A stretch of DNA of 64,000 nt from Thermoplasmatota archaeon (GTDB lineage Archaea > Thermoplasmatota > JAKEGO01): positions 62,001 to 126,000 of the forward strand of contig JANQNK010000006.1 in assembly GCA_028279595.1 (NCBI GenBank), in the 5' to 3' direction. Shown here in pieces: positions 1-9,624 of this stretch (the first letter of the stretch is position 1; each line of letters starts with the position of its first letter). The position numbers were made by a program, and so were the translations under genes. The notes under the pieces are model-generated. The model was not told the DNA's origin, made no database searches, and saw nothing but the letters and a program-made list of their open reading frames with translations.

Positions 1-171
1 CACACCGCGCAGATCGTCAGGAACAAGATGGTCAAGGAGGGTCTCATCAAGAACGATTCTCCTCGAGGGGAATGGGAGATATCCGCTGCCGGCAAGAAGA
101 TGGTGGCCCCTAAGAAGTCCACTTCGAAGAAATCCACTTCGAAGAAGACCGACACGAAGAAGAAGAAGTGA
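1..171 (+). CDS. C-terminal end of a winged-helix-like protein with a lysine-rich tail (partial)
   Basis: The reading frame is open from the first base and stops with TGA at 169-171, giving the last 56 residues of a protein. The first 35 or so residues (…IVRNKMVKEGLIKND… then WEISAAGKKMV) read like the recognition helix and wing of a winged-helix DNA-binding domain. The rest is a low-complexity basic tail with two copies of STSKK and a run of lysines, which would suit non-specific contact with nucleic acid. The N-terminal part lies outside the window, so the family cannot be named. It runs convergently into the gene at 175-813 with only 3 bp between them. Confidence 0.6.
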   Translation, partial: HTAQIVRNKMVKEGLIKNDSPRGEWEISAAGKKMVAPKKSTSKKSTSKKTDTKKKK

Positions 172-174
172 AGG

Positions 175-813
175 TCAGCGCCGCCGCTTCCGAATCACTT
201 TCCTCGCATATCTTATTCCGGACTGGGTCGCGTCCAGGCTGGAGACGACGGCGTTCCTCGCCTTCCTCTCCCCCTCCTCGGCCCTGTCCAGGGTCCTCAT
301 GAGGTGTCTGCCACCCCAGGTCACGGTCTCACCTGGATACGAACGGTCCACATGCGTCCTGTCGAGGAGATACCATCCAACCATCATCGACGGTCCACTC
401 ACAAGCGAGAACAGGATGATGGCGAAGCTCCCGATCAGCGACGAGAGGAAGAGGCCGATGAGGACCAGCGACATGAGCCGGACCGCTAGGAAGGCTCCAG
501 TGAGAAGAACGACCCCCGAGACGAGCAGTCCTGCGATCAGACCAAGGGGTTTGCCGATCATCACGTGACGCCGGCTCAGTCCGTGCTCCCGAAGGACCCT
601 CAGGTCGTGAAGCCATCGTGCCAGTTTGTATCCCTTCAACCTGGCCGAGATGATAATCCATACGGAAATGACCAGCGATATCGAAGGTATCACCCTCTGT
701 GGCCCCTCCGTGTCCTCGAGGATCCTGAGGTCCTCTGTGATGCTGATGAACATCATAATGAGGCCTGCCATGACGAGCAGGGCGCCGCGGGCCTTCGGGG
801 AACCCATCGACAT
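175..813 (-). CDS. Hypothetical multi-spanning membrane protein (212 aa)
   Basis: I do not recognise a family. The protein starts with a short basic segment and has about four hydrophobic stretches: around residues 10-25, 42-57, and two or three between 90 and 150. A basic cytoplasmic-looking tail follows, ending in KRRR. The segment between the first pair and the last group (KLARWLHDLRVLREHGLSR) is amphipathic and positively charged. The gene is divergent from the PAPS-reductase-like gene at 865, with about 50 bp between them, so the two may share a promoter region. A membrane-embedded structural or transport role is possible, but nothing in the sequence is diagnostic. Confidence 0.65.
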   Translation of the reverse strand: MSMGSPKARGALLVMAGLIMMFISITEDLRILEDTEGPQRVIPSISLVISVWIIISARLKGYKLARWLHDLRVLREHGLSRRHVMIGKPLGLIAGLLVSGVVLLTGAFLAVRLMSLVLIGLFLSSLIGSFAIILFSLVSGPSMMVGWYLLDRTHVDRSYPGETVTWGGRHLMRTLDRAEEGERKARNAVVSSLDATQSGIRYARKVIRKRRR

Positions 814-864
814 CCGAATCGATTCACGGTATTAGACGATACCCTTTTCTACCGGTAAGGGAAC

Positions 865-2631
865 TTGGCGAGGATGCCAAAACCCTTCCTGGGAAAACTA
901 GACCTCAAGTGGTGTCTAACGTGCAACGTCCCACTCCTCCATGACGAATGCTCGACGTGCGGCGGTCAGGTGAAGGAAGTCACCTACAGTCCCCCAGGCG
1001 ACATAAGGCCAGCGTTCGAGCAGGACATGGTCATCATCCATCGGGCGATCGGTGAGTTCGATCCCGAGGTCGACATGCTCAAGGGCGTCGTTCTGCTCAA
1101 TGCGATCTCATCGAAGTACGAGCTCGAGGAGGTCATCTCCGGAGGCCAGGTACTGGGATTCCTCCGGGAGAGGCGCTCCTTCGCCCCAAGGGCCGACTTC
1201 GCCGCCGCGATCCGTCCGAGGACGAAGGTGGTCGTAGCTGATCCCGGCGCCCGTCCCTCGCTCATGAAGAGCTCCAATCTTATGACACCGGGCGTTCTGT
1301 CGATGTCAGAGGGCATCGAGGTGGGCGACGAGGTGGTCGTCAAAGTCGACGGCGAGACGATCGCGACCGGCAAGGCGAGGATATCTTCGAGCGATATCGG
1401 GACAGTCAAGAAGGGCGTGGCCGTCAAGGTCCGCCACCGGATAGAAGGTCACACGTTCCCGGACGTCGAAAGCACCCTGGACGATGCCGTAGCTGCGAAC
1501 GCCGAGGCCCTTGCGAGGATCGAACGGAAGGCGGTCAAGGGCGTCCAGCGAGCATGGGAGTCCACGGAGAAGGCGAAGATGGTATCGTTCTCCGGCGGCA
1601 AGGACAGCCTCGCGACGCTCCTGCTCGTCCTGGAGGCTGGCTACAGGCCCACGATGTTCTTCGTCGACACGGGCGTGGAACTGCCAGGCACTCTGGATTA
1701 CATCGCGAACACGGCTGCCAGCCATGGCCTCGATCTGATGGTCGCCGACGCCGGCGACGCCTTCCTCGAGGGTCTCGAGCACTTCGGCCCTCCCGCCAAG
1801 GACTACAGATGGTGTTGCAAGACGAACAAGCTCGGACCGACAGCGAGGGCGATCGGGGAGCGGTTCCCCGATGGCGTACTGGCATTCATCGGCCAGAGGA
1901 TGTACGAATCCCAGGCCCGTGCCAGACAGGGTTCCAGCTGGAACAATCCGTGGGTGCCCGGTCAGGCTGCCTTCTCTCCCATCCAGACGTGGACCGCTCT
2001 CCATGTCTGGCTCTACCTCAACTGGAAGGGCGCCGAGGCGAATCCCTGGTACTTCAAGGGCCTCGAGCGGATCGGCTGCTCCGTCTGCCCGGCTGCCGAC
2101 GAGAACGAGGGCGCCGTTATCGCGGAGCACGTCGACATGCGATGGTGGAACGAACTCCTCGAGAAGTATGCCGAGACGGTCGGCCTGCCGCCCGAATGGG
2201 CGCATGCCCACTGGAGATGGCGCCGGCCCAGGGACTGGGGTGTCGAGGCAGACAGGATCGAGCACACGACGCGCCATTCGGAAGCCCTTGTCTTCGGCCA
2301 GGACGACAACACGACCGTCGTCGAGGGCCCACGCGAAGGCGATGAAAGGCTCCTGCCGATCCTCGATCGCTGCGACATCACCTTGATAAGGTCGGAGGAC
2401 AGCATCGCCATCGGCGGCGAGGACAGGCAGAAGGCACTGGAGCTGATGATACGCGGGCGGTCCTGCGTCGGGTGCGGGATTTGCACGGTCAGGTGCCCCA
2501 CTGGCGCGCTCCAACTCAGGAACACGAAGGTGGAACTGAAGGAAGAGAAGTGTGTCCGATGCCTCGAATGCCTTGGTCCTTGTCCGGTCGTCGATTTCCA
2601 TCCTTTGAGGTTCAGACCGAGGATGGATTGA
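865..2631 (+). CDS. PAPS reductase-like PP-loop protein with zinc ribbon, PUA domain and C-terminal ferredoxin domain
   Basis: This 588-residue protein has four parts. An N-terminal zinc ribbon carries CxxC pairs at residues 17-20 and 29-32. A PUA-like RNA-binding domain covers about 118-180. A PP-loop ATPase of the PAPS reductase family follows, with SGGKDS at 243-248, then the WCC-KTNK and GCSVCP segments. The C terminus has two cysteine-rich ferredoxin motifs (CVGCGICTVRCP and CVRCLECLGPCP). The family is widespread in methanogens and relatives. The PUA domain suggests action on RNA, such as tRNA thiolation, rather than assimilatory sulfate reduction, but that is inference. The start is TTG at 865; ATG at 874 is an in-frame alternative. 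The gene ends 3 bp before the convergent acetoacetyl-CoA synthetase gene. Confidence 0.85.
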   Translation: MARMPKPFLGKLDLKWCLTCNVPLLHDECSTCGGQVKEVTYSPPGDIRPAFEQDMVIIHRAIGEFDPEVDMLKGVVLLNAISSKYELEEVISGGQVLGFLRERRSFAPRADFAAAIRPRTKVVVADPGARPSLMKSSNLMTPGVLSMSEGIEVGDEVVVKVDGETIATGKARISSSDIGTVKKGVAVKVRHRIEGHTFPDVESTLDDAVAANAEALARIERKAVKGVQRAWESTEKAKMVSFSGGKDSLATLLLVLEAGYRPTMFFVDTGVELPGTLDYIANTAASHGLDLMVADAGDAFLEGLEHFGPPAKDYRWCCKTNKLGPTARAIGERFPDGVLAFIGQRMYESQARARQGSSWNNPWVPGQAAFSPIQTWTALHVWLYLNWKGAEANPWYFKGLERIGCSVCPAADENEGAVIAEHVDMRWWNELLEKYAETVGLPPEWAHAHWRWRRPRDWGVEADRIEHTTRHSEALVFGQDDNTTVVEGPREGDERLLPILDRCDITLIRSEDSIAIGGEDRQKALELMIRGRSCVGCGICTVRCPTGALQLRNTKVELKEEKCVRCLECLGPCPVVDFHPLRFRPRMD

Positions 2632-2634
2632 CGT

Positions 2635-4650
2635 TCAATCCTTCAGTTCATCGAGGTCGACGAAATGGTCGAGCGCCTCGGGGTTCGCTAGCGCGTCCCT
2701 GTTCCTCACTTCATTCCCGTGAACCACCTTTCTAACCGCGAGTTCGACCTTCTTCCCCGAGATCGTCCGCGGGATGTCCGGGACCTGGATCACCTTCGCT
2801 GGCACATGCCGGGGCGTGGTGTTGGAACGAATCGTCGTCTTGATCCTCTTGACCAGGTCCTCATCGAGCTCAAGCCCCTCCTTCAAGATAACGAAGAGTA
2901 CCACCCTGGTATCGTCCTCCCAGTCCTGGCCGATGACTATGCTGTCGACCACCTCGTCGACGGTCATCACCTGGCGGTAGATCTCGGCCGTTCCGATGCG
3001 GATGCCTCCGGGATTGAGGGTCGCGTCCGACCTCCCGACCATGACGATCCCATCGTGCTCCGTTATCGTGATGAAGTCGCCGTGTCGCCAGACGTTTGGA
3101 TAGACGTCGAAGTAGGCGCTGTGGTACTTCTCATCGCCCGGGTCGTTCCAGAAGTAGATCGGCTGTGACGGGAACGAGGCGGTGCAGACCAACTCTCCAT
3201 TGACCCCCCTTACGGGATTACCGTCCTCGTCGAACGCATCCACCTTCATCCCCAGGCCTCTGACCTGGAGCTCTCCCGCCCAGACCGGCAGGGTGGGATT
3301 GCCGAGACCGAAGCACGAGATGATATCCGTACCGCCCGCTATCGAGGCGAGGTTGATGTCCTCCTTGATCTCCCTGTACACGAACTGGAAGCTCTCGATG
3401 GAGAGCGGCGACCCGGTGGATGTCATGGTCCTCAACGTTCCCAGCGAGTACTCCTCTCCCGGTCTGAGCCCGGACTTCTCCACTGCGCTGAGGTACCTGG
3501 CGCTGGTCCCGAAGATTGTCATGCCCTCGTCGTCCGCAAGCTGGAACAACCGGTCTGGGCCTGGGAAGAACGGATTCCCGTCGTAGAGTAATAGCGTTGC
3601 ACCTATGGAAAGGGACGACACCAACCAGTTCCACATCATCCATCCGCACGTCGTGAAGTAGAATATCCGGTCCGACGGCTTTAGGTCGGTGTGAAGCCCC
3701 AGCTCCTTCATGTGCTGGAGCAGTGTTCCTCCCGCGCCGTGCACAATGCACTTTGGCACACCGGTCGTGCCGGAGGAGTACATTATGTAGACGGGGTGGT
3801 GGAAGGGAAGCTGGGCGAAATCGATCTCCGGGACCGGTCCGTCCCCGATCAGGTCTTCGAACCCTATGGCCTTCGGGACCGCTCCCAGGTCCAGGTCGGT
3901 GCCGTTGTTCCATGAAAGGAGAGGAACGACCACGACCCTTTCGATCGAGGGTATCTGTTCCATGACGCTCCTCACTCGCTCCAGGGAGTCGAACTCCTTC
4001 CCGTTGTACAGATACCCGTCCGCAGTGAACAGGACCTTCGGTCCGATCTGGCCGAAGCGGTCGAAGACGCCCTTGATACCGAAGTCGGGGGAGCACGAGG
4101 ACCATATCGCCCCTATGCTGGTGGTAGCGAGCATTGCGGCCACGGTCTCTATCATGTTCGGCATGAAACCGGCGACCCTGTCCCCCTCGACCACGCCCTC
4201 CCTCCTCAGGGCGGCCGCGGTCCTTGAGACGAGGTCGAGAAGCTCGCTGTAGGATATCGATCTGCGCTTGCTGGATTCGGCGGTGAATACGAGGGCATCG
4301 ACGTTGCTGGGGTCCCGACCGTCCAGGATCCTTCCACCGAACGTCGTGGGCTTGCCGAGCGGGAACCTGAGAAGGTTCTCGGCGAAGTTGGTCCTGGAGC
4401 CCGAGAACCATCTGGACCTCATCATGTCGTCGCCGTCGGTAAGGACCTCGTCCCATCCCTTCGAACCGAGGATGGCGGTGTACTCCCAAAGGTATTGCCA
4501 GAAATCCGCACGCTCGTTCACGGACCATTCCCACATGGCACCATAGTCCTGGAGGTCCAGGCCCTTGCGGTCGTTTAGCCAGGTTCGGAAATGTGTCATG
4601 TTGGCTTTCCCGACCCGTTCGGCCGACGGCGTCCACAGAGGTCCATCCAT
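2635..4650 (-). CDS. Acetoacetyl-CoA synthetase (acetoacetate-CoA ligase)
   Basis: At 671 residues this is a full-length ANL-superfamily adenylate-forming enzyme. The acetyl-CoA-synthetase-type N-terminal cap is present (MWEWSVNERADFWQYLWEY). The AMP-binding core motif YSSGTTGVPKCIVHGAGG follows, then the downstream STGSPL and the hinge/C-terminal segment GRSDATLNPGGIRIG, ending with the GKKVE lysine region. The cap and the GAGGTLLQH segment after the P-loop fit acetoacetate-CoA ligase (EC 6.2.1.16) better than acetyl-CoA synthetase. The expected reaction is acetoacetate + ATP + CoA to acetoacetyl-CoA + AMP + PPi in the cytoplasm. That would feed acetoacetate into mevalonate synthesis or beta-oxidation. 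No partner gene for acetoacetate metabolism is adjacent. Confidence 0.9.
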   Translation of the reverse strand: MDGPLWTPSAERVGKANMTHFRTWLNDRKGLDLQDYGAMWEWSVNERADFWQYLWEYTAILGSKGWDEVLTDGDDMMRSRWFSGSRTNFAENLLRFPLGKPTTFGGRILDGRDPSNVDALVFTAESSKRRSISYSELLDLVSRTAAALRREGVVEGDRVAGFMPNMIETVAAMLATTSIGAIWSSCSPDFGIKGVFDRFGQIGPKVLFTADGYLYNGKEFDSLERVRSVMEQIPSIERVVVVPLLSWNNGTDLDLGAVPKAIGFEDLIGDGPVPEIDFAQLPFHHPVYIMYSSGTTGVPKCIVHGAGGTLLQHMKELGLHTDLKPSDRIFYFTTCGWMMWNWLVSSLSIGATLLLYDGNPFFPGPDRLFQLADDEGMTIFGTSARYLSAVEKSGLRPGEEYSLGTLRTMTSTGSPLSIESFQFVYREIKEDINLASIAGGTDIISCFGLGNPTLPVWAGELQVRGLGMKVDAFDEDGNPVRGVNGELVCTASFPSQPIYFWNDPGDEKYHSAYFDVYPNVWRHGDFITITEHDGIVMVGRSDATLNPGGIRIGTAEIYRQVMTVDEVVDSIVIGQDWEDDTRVVLFVILKEGLELDEDLVKRIKTTIRSNTTPRHVPAKVIQVPDIPRTISGKKVELAVRKVVHGNEVRNRDALANPEALDHFVDLDELKD

Positions 4651-4752
4651 TGGAGCAATCCCATATCAAGAATCGTCTACTGGGTTCTTATCGTTTTCCC
4701 GCTGCCGTCCGGGACCAGAATGATGTCCAGACTCCGAGAATCCCCATAAGAC

Positions 4753-4775
4753 TAAATACTCACAATCCGATTCTC
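4753..4775 (+). promoter_or_regulatory. TATA-type promoter for the 4781 surface-protein gene
   Basis: A TAAATACT element at 4753-4760 lies about 25 bp upstream of the GTG start at 4781, so the transcript is probably leaderless or nearly so. The TATA element is flanked by a 7-bp inverted repeat, GAGAATC at 4736-4742 and GATTCTC at 4769-4775, which could be an operator. Arms this short may be chance. Confidence 0.45.
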
Positions 4776-4780
4776 ACACG

Positions 4781-6943
4781 GTGCGTATGATGGGATGGCA
4801 CTGGATGATGCTAGCATGTATCGTTACACTGTTAACGGTAGGAGCGGCGACGGGCGACACCCTCGTGGTGGACGATGACGAAGGGGACTGGGCCGGGTTC
4901 ACGACCCTGCAGAGCGCGATTTACAATGCCTCCGCAGGGGACACGATCAGGGTCTATGACGGGACATACGGCGAGAACGTCGTCGTGAACGTCAGCGTCT
5001 CGATAGTCGGGAACGTTACCCAGCAGAGCCTGGTACTCGGCGACAGGTCGAGCTGGACGATCCGCGTCGAGGCCGCGGAGACGACCATCGAGGCCCTCAG
5101 GATACGGGGCGGCTCGGCGACGTCTGGATACGCCGCCGTCATAATCGCATCCGCAGATGGCGTGACGATCGCCAATTGTTCCATTTTGGATAACGACGGG
5201 ACCGGGGTCCTCGTCACGGACGTGAACAGCGTGGATATTATCGATTGCGGGATCTACGACACCGATGGACATGGCGTGCTCCTAGACGATGTCACCGACG
5301 CCACACTGAGTGGCGTGGATTTCACCGACTGCAGTCTTTTCATCACAGGGGCCGGTGAATCGAGATACGACACACACAGCATTACAGACTGTACCGTGAA
5401 CGGCGGCACCCTATTCTACAGGGAGAACTCACCTTCGGTGGTGGTTCCGGCAAGCGTGGGCCAGGTCATACTTGCGAAATGCAGCGCGGTCCTGATACGG
5501 GAGCTGAACATCACTGGAAAGGGCAGTGTCGGCATCATGCTCGCCCACTGCGACTTCATACCAGATCTGATCGAGATCGACGGATGCATCCTCGACGGAA
5601 TGATGTACGGCGTCTATCTGCACAAGGTATCCAACGTCACCGTCAAGAACAGCACGATCTCGGACTTCTCCGACACAGGGATAACTGTCAGCTCGGGCTC
5701 AGTCGATGTCCATATCGCGGAGAACGCCATCGATGACGGCCTTTACGGGATCCAGGCGTCCTCGGTGTACGGACTCACGGTCCTGAACTGCACGCTGGAC
5801 GGTAACGTCCAGGCTGGCATCCAGCTCACGTCGGGCTGCGACGGTTCTGAACTTACAAACCTCGTGATAAGGGATTCCTGGATCGGTCTTGCAGTGTCCG
5901 ACTCGGATGACGTATCGGTATCCAACGTCACCTCCGGAGGCAACGGGAGGCTCGGGGCGGAGTTCGACACCTGTGATGGCCTTGTGATCGACAGCAGTCT
6001 ATTCCACAACAACAGCGCTGGGGGGTTGGAGCTGATCGATTGCGATTCGCCGCTGGTCTCCTTCTCCGGGATCTGGGACAACTCGGGCGCTGGGATCGCC
6101 CTTTCCGGGAACGGCGCGTTCATCACCAACGATACCATTGCCGGGAACTCCGGGAACGGGATCGAGATAGACGGCCAGCTCCATGAGGTCAAGTGGTGCG
6201 ACGTCCTGGACAACCAGTACGGGATCTACATTCTGGAGACCGCGTCGAACCTGACGATCAGGATGAACGCCCTGGGTTCGAACGAGGGCTACGGGGTCTA
6301 CTGCGACTCCGACCTCGAGAACATCACCTTCCTGAGGAACAACTTCACCGACAACAATGCTGGATTGGTCCAGGCCTACGACGTGCTGAACCACACTTGG
6401 GATGACGGCCTCCGCGGTAACTGGTGGGACGACCACGAGAGCGTCGACGAGAATGCCGACGGGGTCTGGGACGATCCCTATTCGATCGATGGACCGGGCG
6501 ATGCGGAGGACCGGTACCCTCTCAGGGGCGCGGCCGATGTCCTTCACGTTGCGCTGTTCAGCGACATCGAAGGAGATGCGGTCGAAGGCCAGACCGTACG
6601 AATAATCGTCTCGATAACCGTCGAGGTAGCGAAGAAGGACGCCTCGGTCAGGATATTCCGCGAGGATGTCGTCGTGCATTCCGAGAGCATCGACCTGGTC
6701 AAGGGTAGGAACTTCGTTTACTACGAATGGGAGGCAACGGTAGGAGACCACAACTACCGTGCCGTGGCCGAGGGCAGGACGACGGACGAGGATTCGATAT
6801 CACTCACTGTCATCCCGGCGGACGACAGCGAACCCGAGACCGAGGAGGGTGTGCCCGCGTGGGCACTCGCAGCAACAATGCTCTTCGTATCGGCCCTGGT
6901 GGTCTTCAATCTAAGGCGTTTCTTCCTGCCGAAGAAGGAGTGA
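4781..6943 (+). CDS. Secreted, membrane-anchored parallel beta-helix (NosD/pectin-lyase-fold) surface protein
   Basis: A 720-residue exported protein. A signal peptide (about residues 1-25) is followed by a right-handed beta-helix module opening LVVDDDEGDWAGFTTLQSA and GDTIRVYDGTYGENV. The same opening occurs in the surface proteins at 25037, 29857 and 58236. About 20 coils rich in N, D and S (GIYI, GVLV, NNSAGG patterns) run to about residue 560. A WGDD/NWWDDHESVDENADGVWDDPY cap segment, typical of NosD-like proteins, ends the helix. A beta-sandwich stalk (about 585-685) and a transmembrane anchor with a basic KKE end close the protein. The likely role is cell-surface carbohydrate binding or an S-layer-associated structure; no lyase residues can be assigned. 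Start is GTG at 4781 or ATG at 4787/4790. Confidence 0.8.
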   Translation: MRMMGWHWMMLACIVTLLTVGAATGDTLVVDDDEGDWAGFTTLQSAIYNASAGDTIRVYDGTYGENVVVNVSVSIVGNVTQQSLVLGDRSSWTIRVEAAETTIEALRIRGGSATSGYAAVIIASADGVTIANCSILDNDGTGVLVTDVNSVDIIDCGIYDTDGHGVLLDDVTDATLSGVDFTDCSLFITGAGESRYDTHSITDCTVNGGTLFYRENSPSVVVPASVGQVILAKCSAVLIRELNITGKGSVGIMLAHCDFIPDLIEIDGCILDGMMYGVYLHKVSNVTVKNSTISDFSDTGITVSSGSVDVHIAENAIDDGLYGIQASSVYGLTVLNCTLDGNVQAGIQLTSGCDGSELTNLVIRDSWIGLAVSDSDDVSVSNVTSGGNGRLGAEFDTCDGLVIDSSLFHNNSAGGLELIDCDSPLVSFSGIWDNSGAGIALSGNGAFITNDTIAGNSGNGIEIDGQLHEVKWCDVLDNQYGIYILETASNLTIRMNALGSNEGYGVYCDSDLENITFLRNNFTDNNAGLVQAYDVLNHTWDDGLRGNWWDDHESVDENADGVWDDPYSIDGPGDAEDRYPLRGAADVLHVALFSDIEGDAVEGQTVRIIVSITVEVAKKDASVRIFREDVVVHSESIDLVKGRNFVYYEWEATVGDHNYRAVAEGRTTDEDSISLTVIPADDSEPETEEGVPAWALAATMLFVSALVVFNLRRFFLPKKE

Positions 6944-6947
6944 TCCG

Positions 6948-7505
6948 TCAGTAGAGGTAATCGGCGACCTCTTCCTCGGTGTATACGACCCCGAGCCCCA
7001 GCGCGATCCTGTTGACGAAGTTGAAATACGATGTGACGAGGTTTATGTTCAGGATGTCCTCGTCGGACCATCCGGCCTCTCTCAGCGACTCCACATCGGA
7101 CGGGTCCATTTCCTCAGGGGTCCGCGTCAGCTTCTCCGCGTACTCCAGCATCCTCATCTGCGGCTCTGGAAGCCTCTCGAGCGTGTAGTCGTGACTGACC
7201 CGCCTCACCCGGGGTTGGTCATTCCAGTATTTGTTCAGCGCCTCGCCATGGTGGCTCACACAGTATGCACAGTCGTTCACGTTGGACACGACCACGGCAA
7301 TGAGCTCGCGGTCCTCGCGGCTCAGGCCCATACGGTCGTACATCAGGTTCCTGTACAGGGTCATGTGGTCCCGCATGGACGATGGGTTCAGGCTGTGGAC
7401 CTTCATGATGTTGGCGACCTTTCCCCTGCTCTTGGCTATCTGCTCATAGACGCCCTTGAGCTCGCCCTCGGCCGTCCTCTCGTCCACAGTCCTTATCCAC
7501 GGCAT
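6948..7505 (-). CDS. AhpD-like peroxidase-related protein (carboxymuconolactone decarboxylase family)
   Basis: This 185-residue protein has the helical AhpD/CMD fold signature. The redox motif CAYC with a following SHH lies at residues 79-86, in the block VVVSNVNDCAYCVSHHGEAL. Length and motif fit the uncharacterised peroxidase-related subfamily. These proteins use the CxxC pair to reduce peroxides or act as thiol relay partners in the cytoplasm. The gene lies 14 bp downstream of the thioredoxin-domain DUF255 gene on the same strand. The two CxxC proteins are probably co-transcribed and may form a thiol-redox pair, which is inference from context. The C terminus (EEEVADYLY) is complete. Confidence 0.85.
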   Translation of the reverse strand: MPWIRTVDERTAEGELKGVYEQIAKSRGKVANIMKVHSLNPSSMRDHMTLYRNLMYDRMGLSREDRELIAVVVSNVNDCAYCVSHHGEALNKYWNDQPRVRRVSHDYTLERLPEPQMRMLEYAEKLTRTPEEMDPSDVESLREAGWSDEDILNINLVTSYFNFVNRIALGLGVVYTEEEVADYLY

Positions 7506-7519
7506 CTTCAGAGCCCCCG

Positions 7520-9571
7520 TTACGCATCAGGGTCGTCCGATTTCAACCTTTCCATCATCTTCTCTGGGTCCAGGACCGGCAATTCGCAGGCTCCCCCCTT
7601 GCATAGGTAGGCTGCTGCCTTCCCGTCGACCCTCTGATACGGTCCGACGAACTCGGCGACGTCCACAAGGCCATCGACAGTAACGAGAGATGTCACATTG
7701 GGTAGGAAGTCGCCGTTCAATCGATCGATGAAGGACCTGGCATCGCCCTCCAGGTCACCGACGATGACGACCTCCCAGGAACCCATGTATGCGGACCAGA
7801 TGCCGGAGGTCAGATGTGAATGTCCTGAAGGCATGTGGGCCGCTCGCCTCGGGATCGCCGATGTGAGCCGGGAGGCTGCCTCGTCCAGGTCAGGGTCACC
7901 GGTGAGCCTTGACAGTCGGACGAGGTTGTTGAGGGCGACCGAGTTGCCGGACGGGACGGCCCCGTCGTAGAACTCCTTCCTCCTGAATAGCAGACTCTCG
8001 CCGTCGTCCGGTGTCGAGAAGAAGGAGCCGTCCTGGTCGATGAAGTGCTCCATCATCGTCCTGTTGAGATGGACGGCGGTCGAAAGGACCTCGGGATCGT
8101 AGGTCGCCTGATAGAGCTCTATCAATCCCCAGACAAGGAACGCGTGGTCGTCGAGCTGTCCCGGTACGGACGCATCGCCGTTCCTGAACCTGTGGAGTAG
8201 CCTGCCGTCGGACGTCATCATGTTCTCCTTCAGGAACCGTACCGCCCTCCCGGCGGCCTCGGAATACCTGGGTTCGCCGAACGCCCGCGACGCCTTGGCA
8301 AGGGCCGCTATGGCAAGACCGTTCCAGTCGGTCAACACCTTGTCGTCCATCGACGGTCGGGTCCTGCCCTCCCGCGCTTCCATCAGGGTCTTGAGAGGTC
8401 CAGCGACCTCTTCCGGAGAACGTGTTGGACCATCCCGGGATAGATGGAGGATGTTGAGGCCTTTCCTGCCCTCGGGATCCCTGAAGTTGCCGCCGCCCCT
8501 CACATTGAAGGTGGATGTCAATAGGTCGGCATCCTCTCCAAGGATGTCCACGATCTCCTCCATCGTCCAAAGATAGAACTTCCCCTCCTCGCCCTCGCTG
8601 TCCGCATCCTCGGCGGAATGGAACCCTCCCAGAGGTGACGAGAGGTCCCTGAGCACGTAGTCGAGGACGTCCCTTGCGGTCGAGGCATACAGCTCATTGC
8701 CGGTAGCCAGATATGCCTCTGTGTACGCCATCGCCAGCAGCGCCTGGTCGTAGAGCATCTTCTCGAAGTGCGGGACGAGCCATCGCTCGTCCGTGGAGTA
8801 TCGATGGAAACCGGATCCGACGTGGTCATAGATGCCGCCCCGCCTCATATGGTCCAGCGTGTTCTCGACCATATCGAGCGCGGAACTGTCCCCCGACGAC
8901 CTCCAGTACCTCAGGAGGAACATCATGTCATGCGGGGAGGGGAACTTCGGGGCCGGCCCGAACCCTCCGTGCCTGGCGTCATATCGCCCCGCGAACTGCT
9001 CGTGGGCGAGGGCGAGCACCGAGCTGTCGACACCATGTGATGCCCTCTCGATGGAGGCCTTCCTGACCTCCCGGGCAACGTTTGCGGCCGTTTCGACCAC
9101 ATCGTTCCGCTGCTCCGTCCAGACGGACGCGAGTTTCGGGACGAGGTCGAGCATTCCGGCCATGCCGAACCTCGGCACCTTTGGAATGTAAGTGGCGGCG
9201 AAGAAGGGTTCGCCCTCGGGCGTCATGACGATCGTGAGCGGCCATCCCCCTTGTCCGGTCATCATCTGGCAGACCTGCATGTAGACCGAATCGACGTCCG
9301 GTCTCTCCTCCCTGTCCACCTTGATGTTCACGAAGGCCTCGTTCATCAGTCCGGCGACCTCCTCGTCCTCGAACGACTCCCTGGCCATTACATGGCACCA
9401 GTGGCACGTAGAGTATCCGATCGACAGGAAGATCGGTCTTCCCTGTTCCCTGGCAGCCTCGAAGGCCTCATCGCCCCAAGGGTACCAGTCGACGGGGTTA
9501 TCGGCATGCTGCAGAAGGTACGGACTGACCTCTTTCGCCAAACGGTTGGATCCTGAAGGAACATCCATCAT
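7520..9571 (-). CDS. DUF255 thioredoxin-domain protein (YyaL / SPATA20 family)
   Basis: The 683-residue protein opens with the hallmark [22 protein letters not shown], then a thioredoxin-like fold with CHWC at residues 56-59 inside [30 protein letters not shown] follows. The rest is an (alpha/alpha)6-barrel resembling sugar epimerases and isomerases ([27 protein letters not shown]). Length is normal for the family, whose substrate is still unclear. A TATA-like element on the minus strand (9603-9612) lies about 35 bp upstream of the start. The gene leads a two-gene unit with the AhpD-like protein downstream. Confidence 0.9.
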   Translation of the reverse strand: MMDVPSGSNRLAKEVSPYLLQHADNPVDWYPWGDEAFEAAREQGRPIFLSIGYSTCHWCHVMARESFEDEEVAGLMNEAFVNIKVDREERPDVDSVYMQVCQMMTGQGGWPLTIVMTPEGEPFFAATYIPKVPRFGMAGMLDLVPKLASVWTEQRNDVVETAANVAREVRKASIERASHGVDSSVLALAHEQFAGRYDARHGGFGPAPKFPSPHDMMFLLRYWRSSGDSSALDMVENTLDHMRRGGIYDHVGSGFHRYSTDERWLVPHFEKMLYDQALLAMAYTEAYLATGNELYASTARDVLDYVLRDLSSPLGGFHSAEDADSEGEEGKFYLWTMEEIVDILGEDADLLTSTFNVRGGGNFRDPEGRKGLNILHLSRDGPTRSPEEVAGPLKTLMEAREGRTRPSMDDKVLTDWNGLAIAALAKASRAFGEPRYSEAAGRAVRFLKENMMTSDGRLLHRFRNGDASVPGQLDDHAFLVWGLIELYQATYDPEVLSTAVHLNRTMMEHFIDQDGSFFSTPDDGESLLFRRKEFYDGAVPSGNSVALNNLVRLSRLTGDPDLDEAASRLTSAIPRRAAHMPSGHSHLTSGIWSAYMGSWEVVIVGDLEGDARSFIDRLNGDFLPNVTSLVTVDGLVDVAEFVGPYQRVDGKAAAYLCKGGACELPVLDPEKMMERLKSDDPDA

Positions 9572-9624
9572 CGTAATCCCCGATAGGACGAGGAAGCGTC
9601 GTCTTTTAAATGGTCATCCCCGAA

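Noticed and set aside
1306..2601. 431-codon minus-strand frame opposite the PAPS reductase-like gene
   Set aside because: It is a shadow of a well-supported gene and has no recognisable domain.
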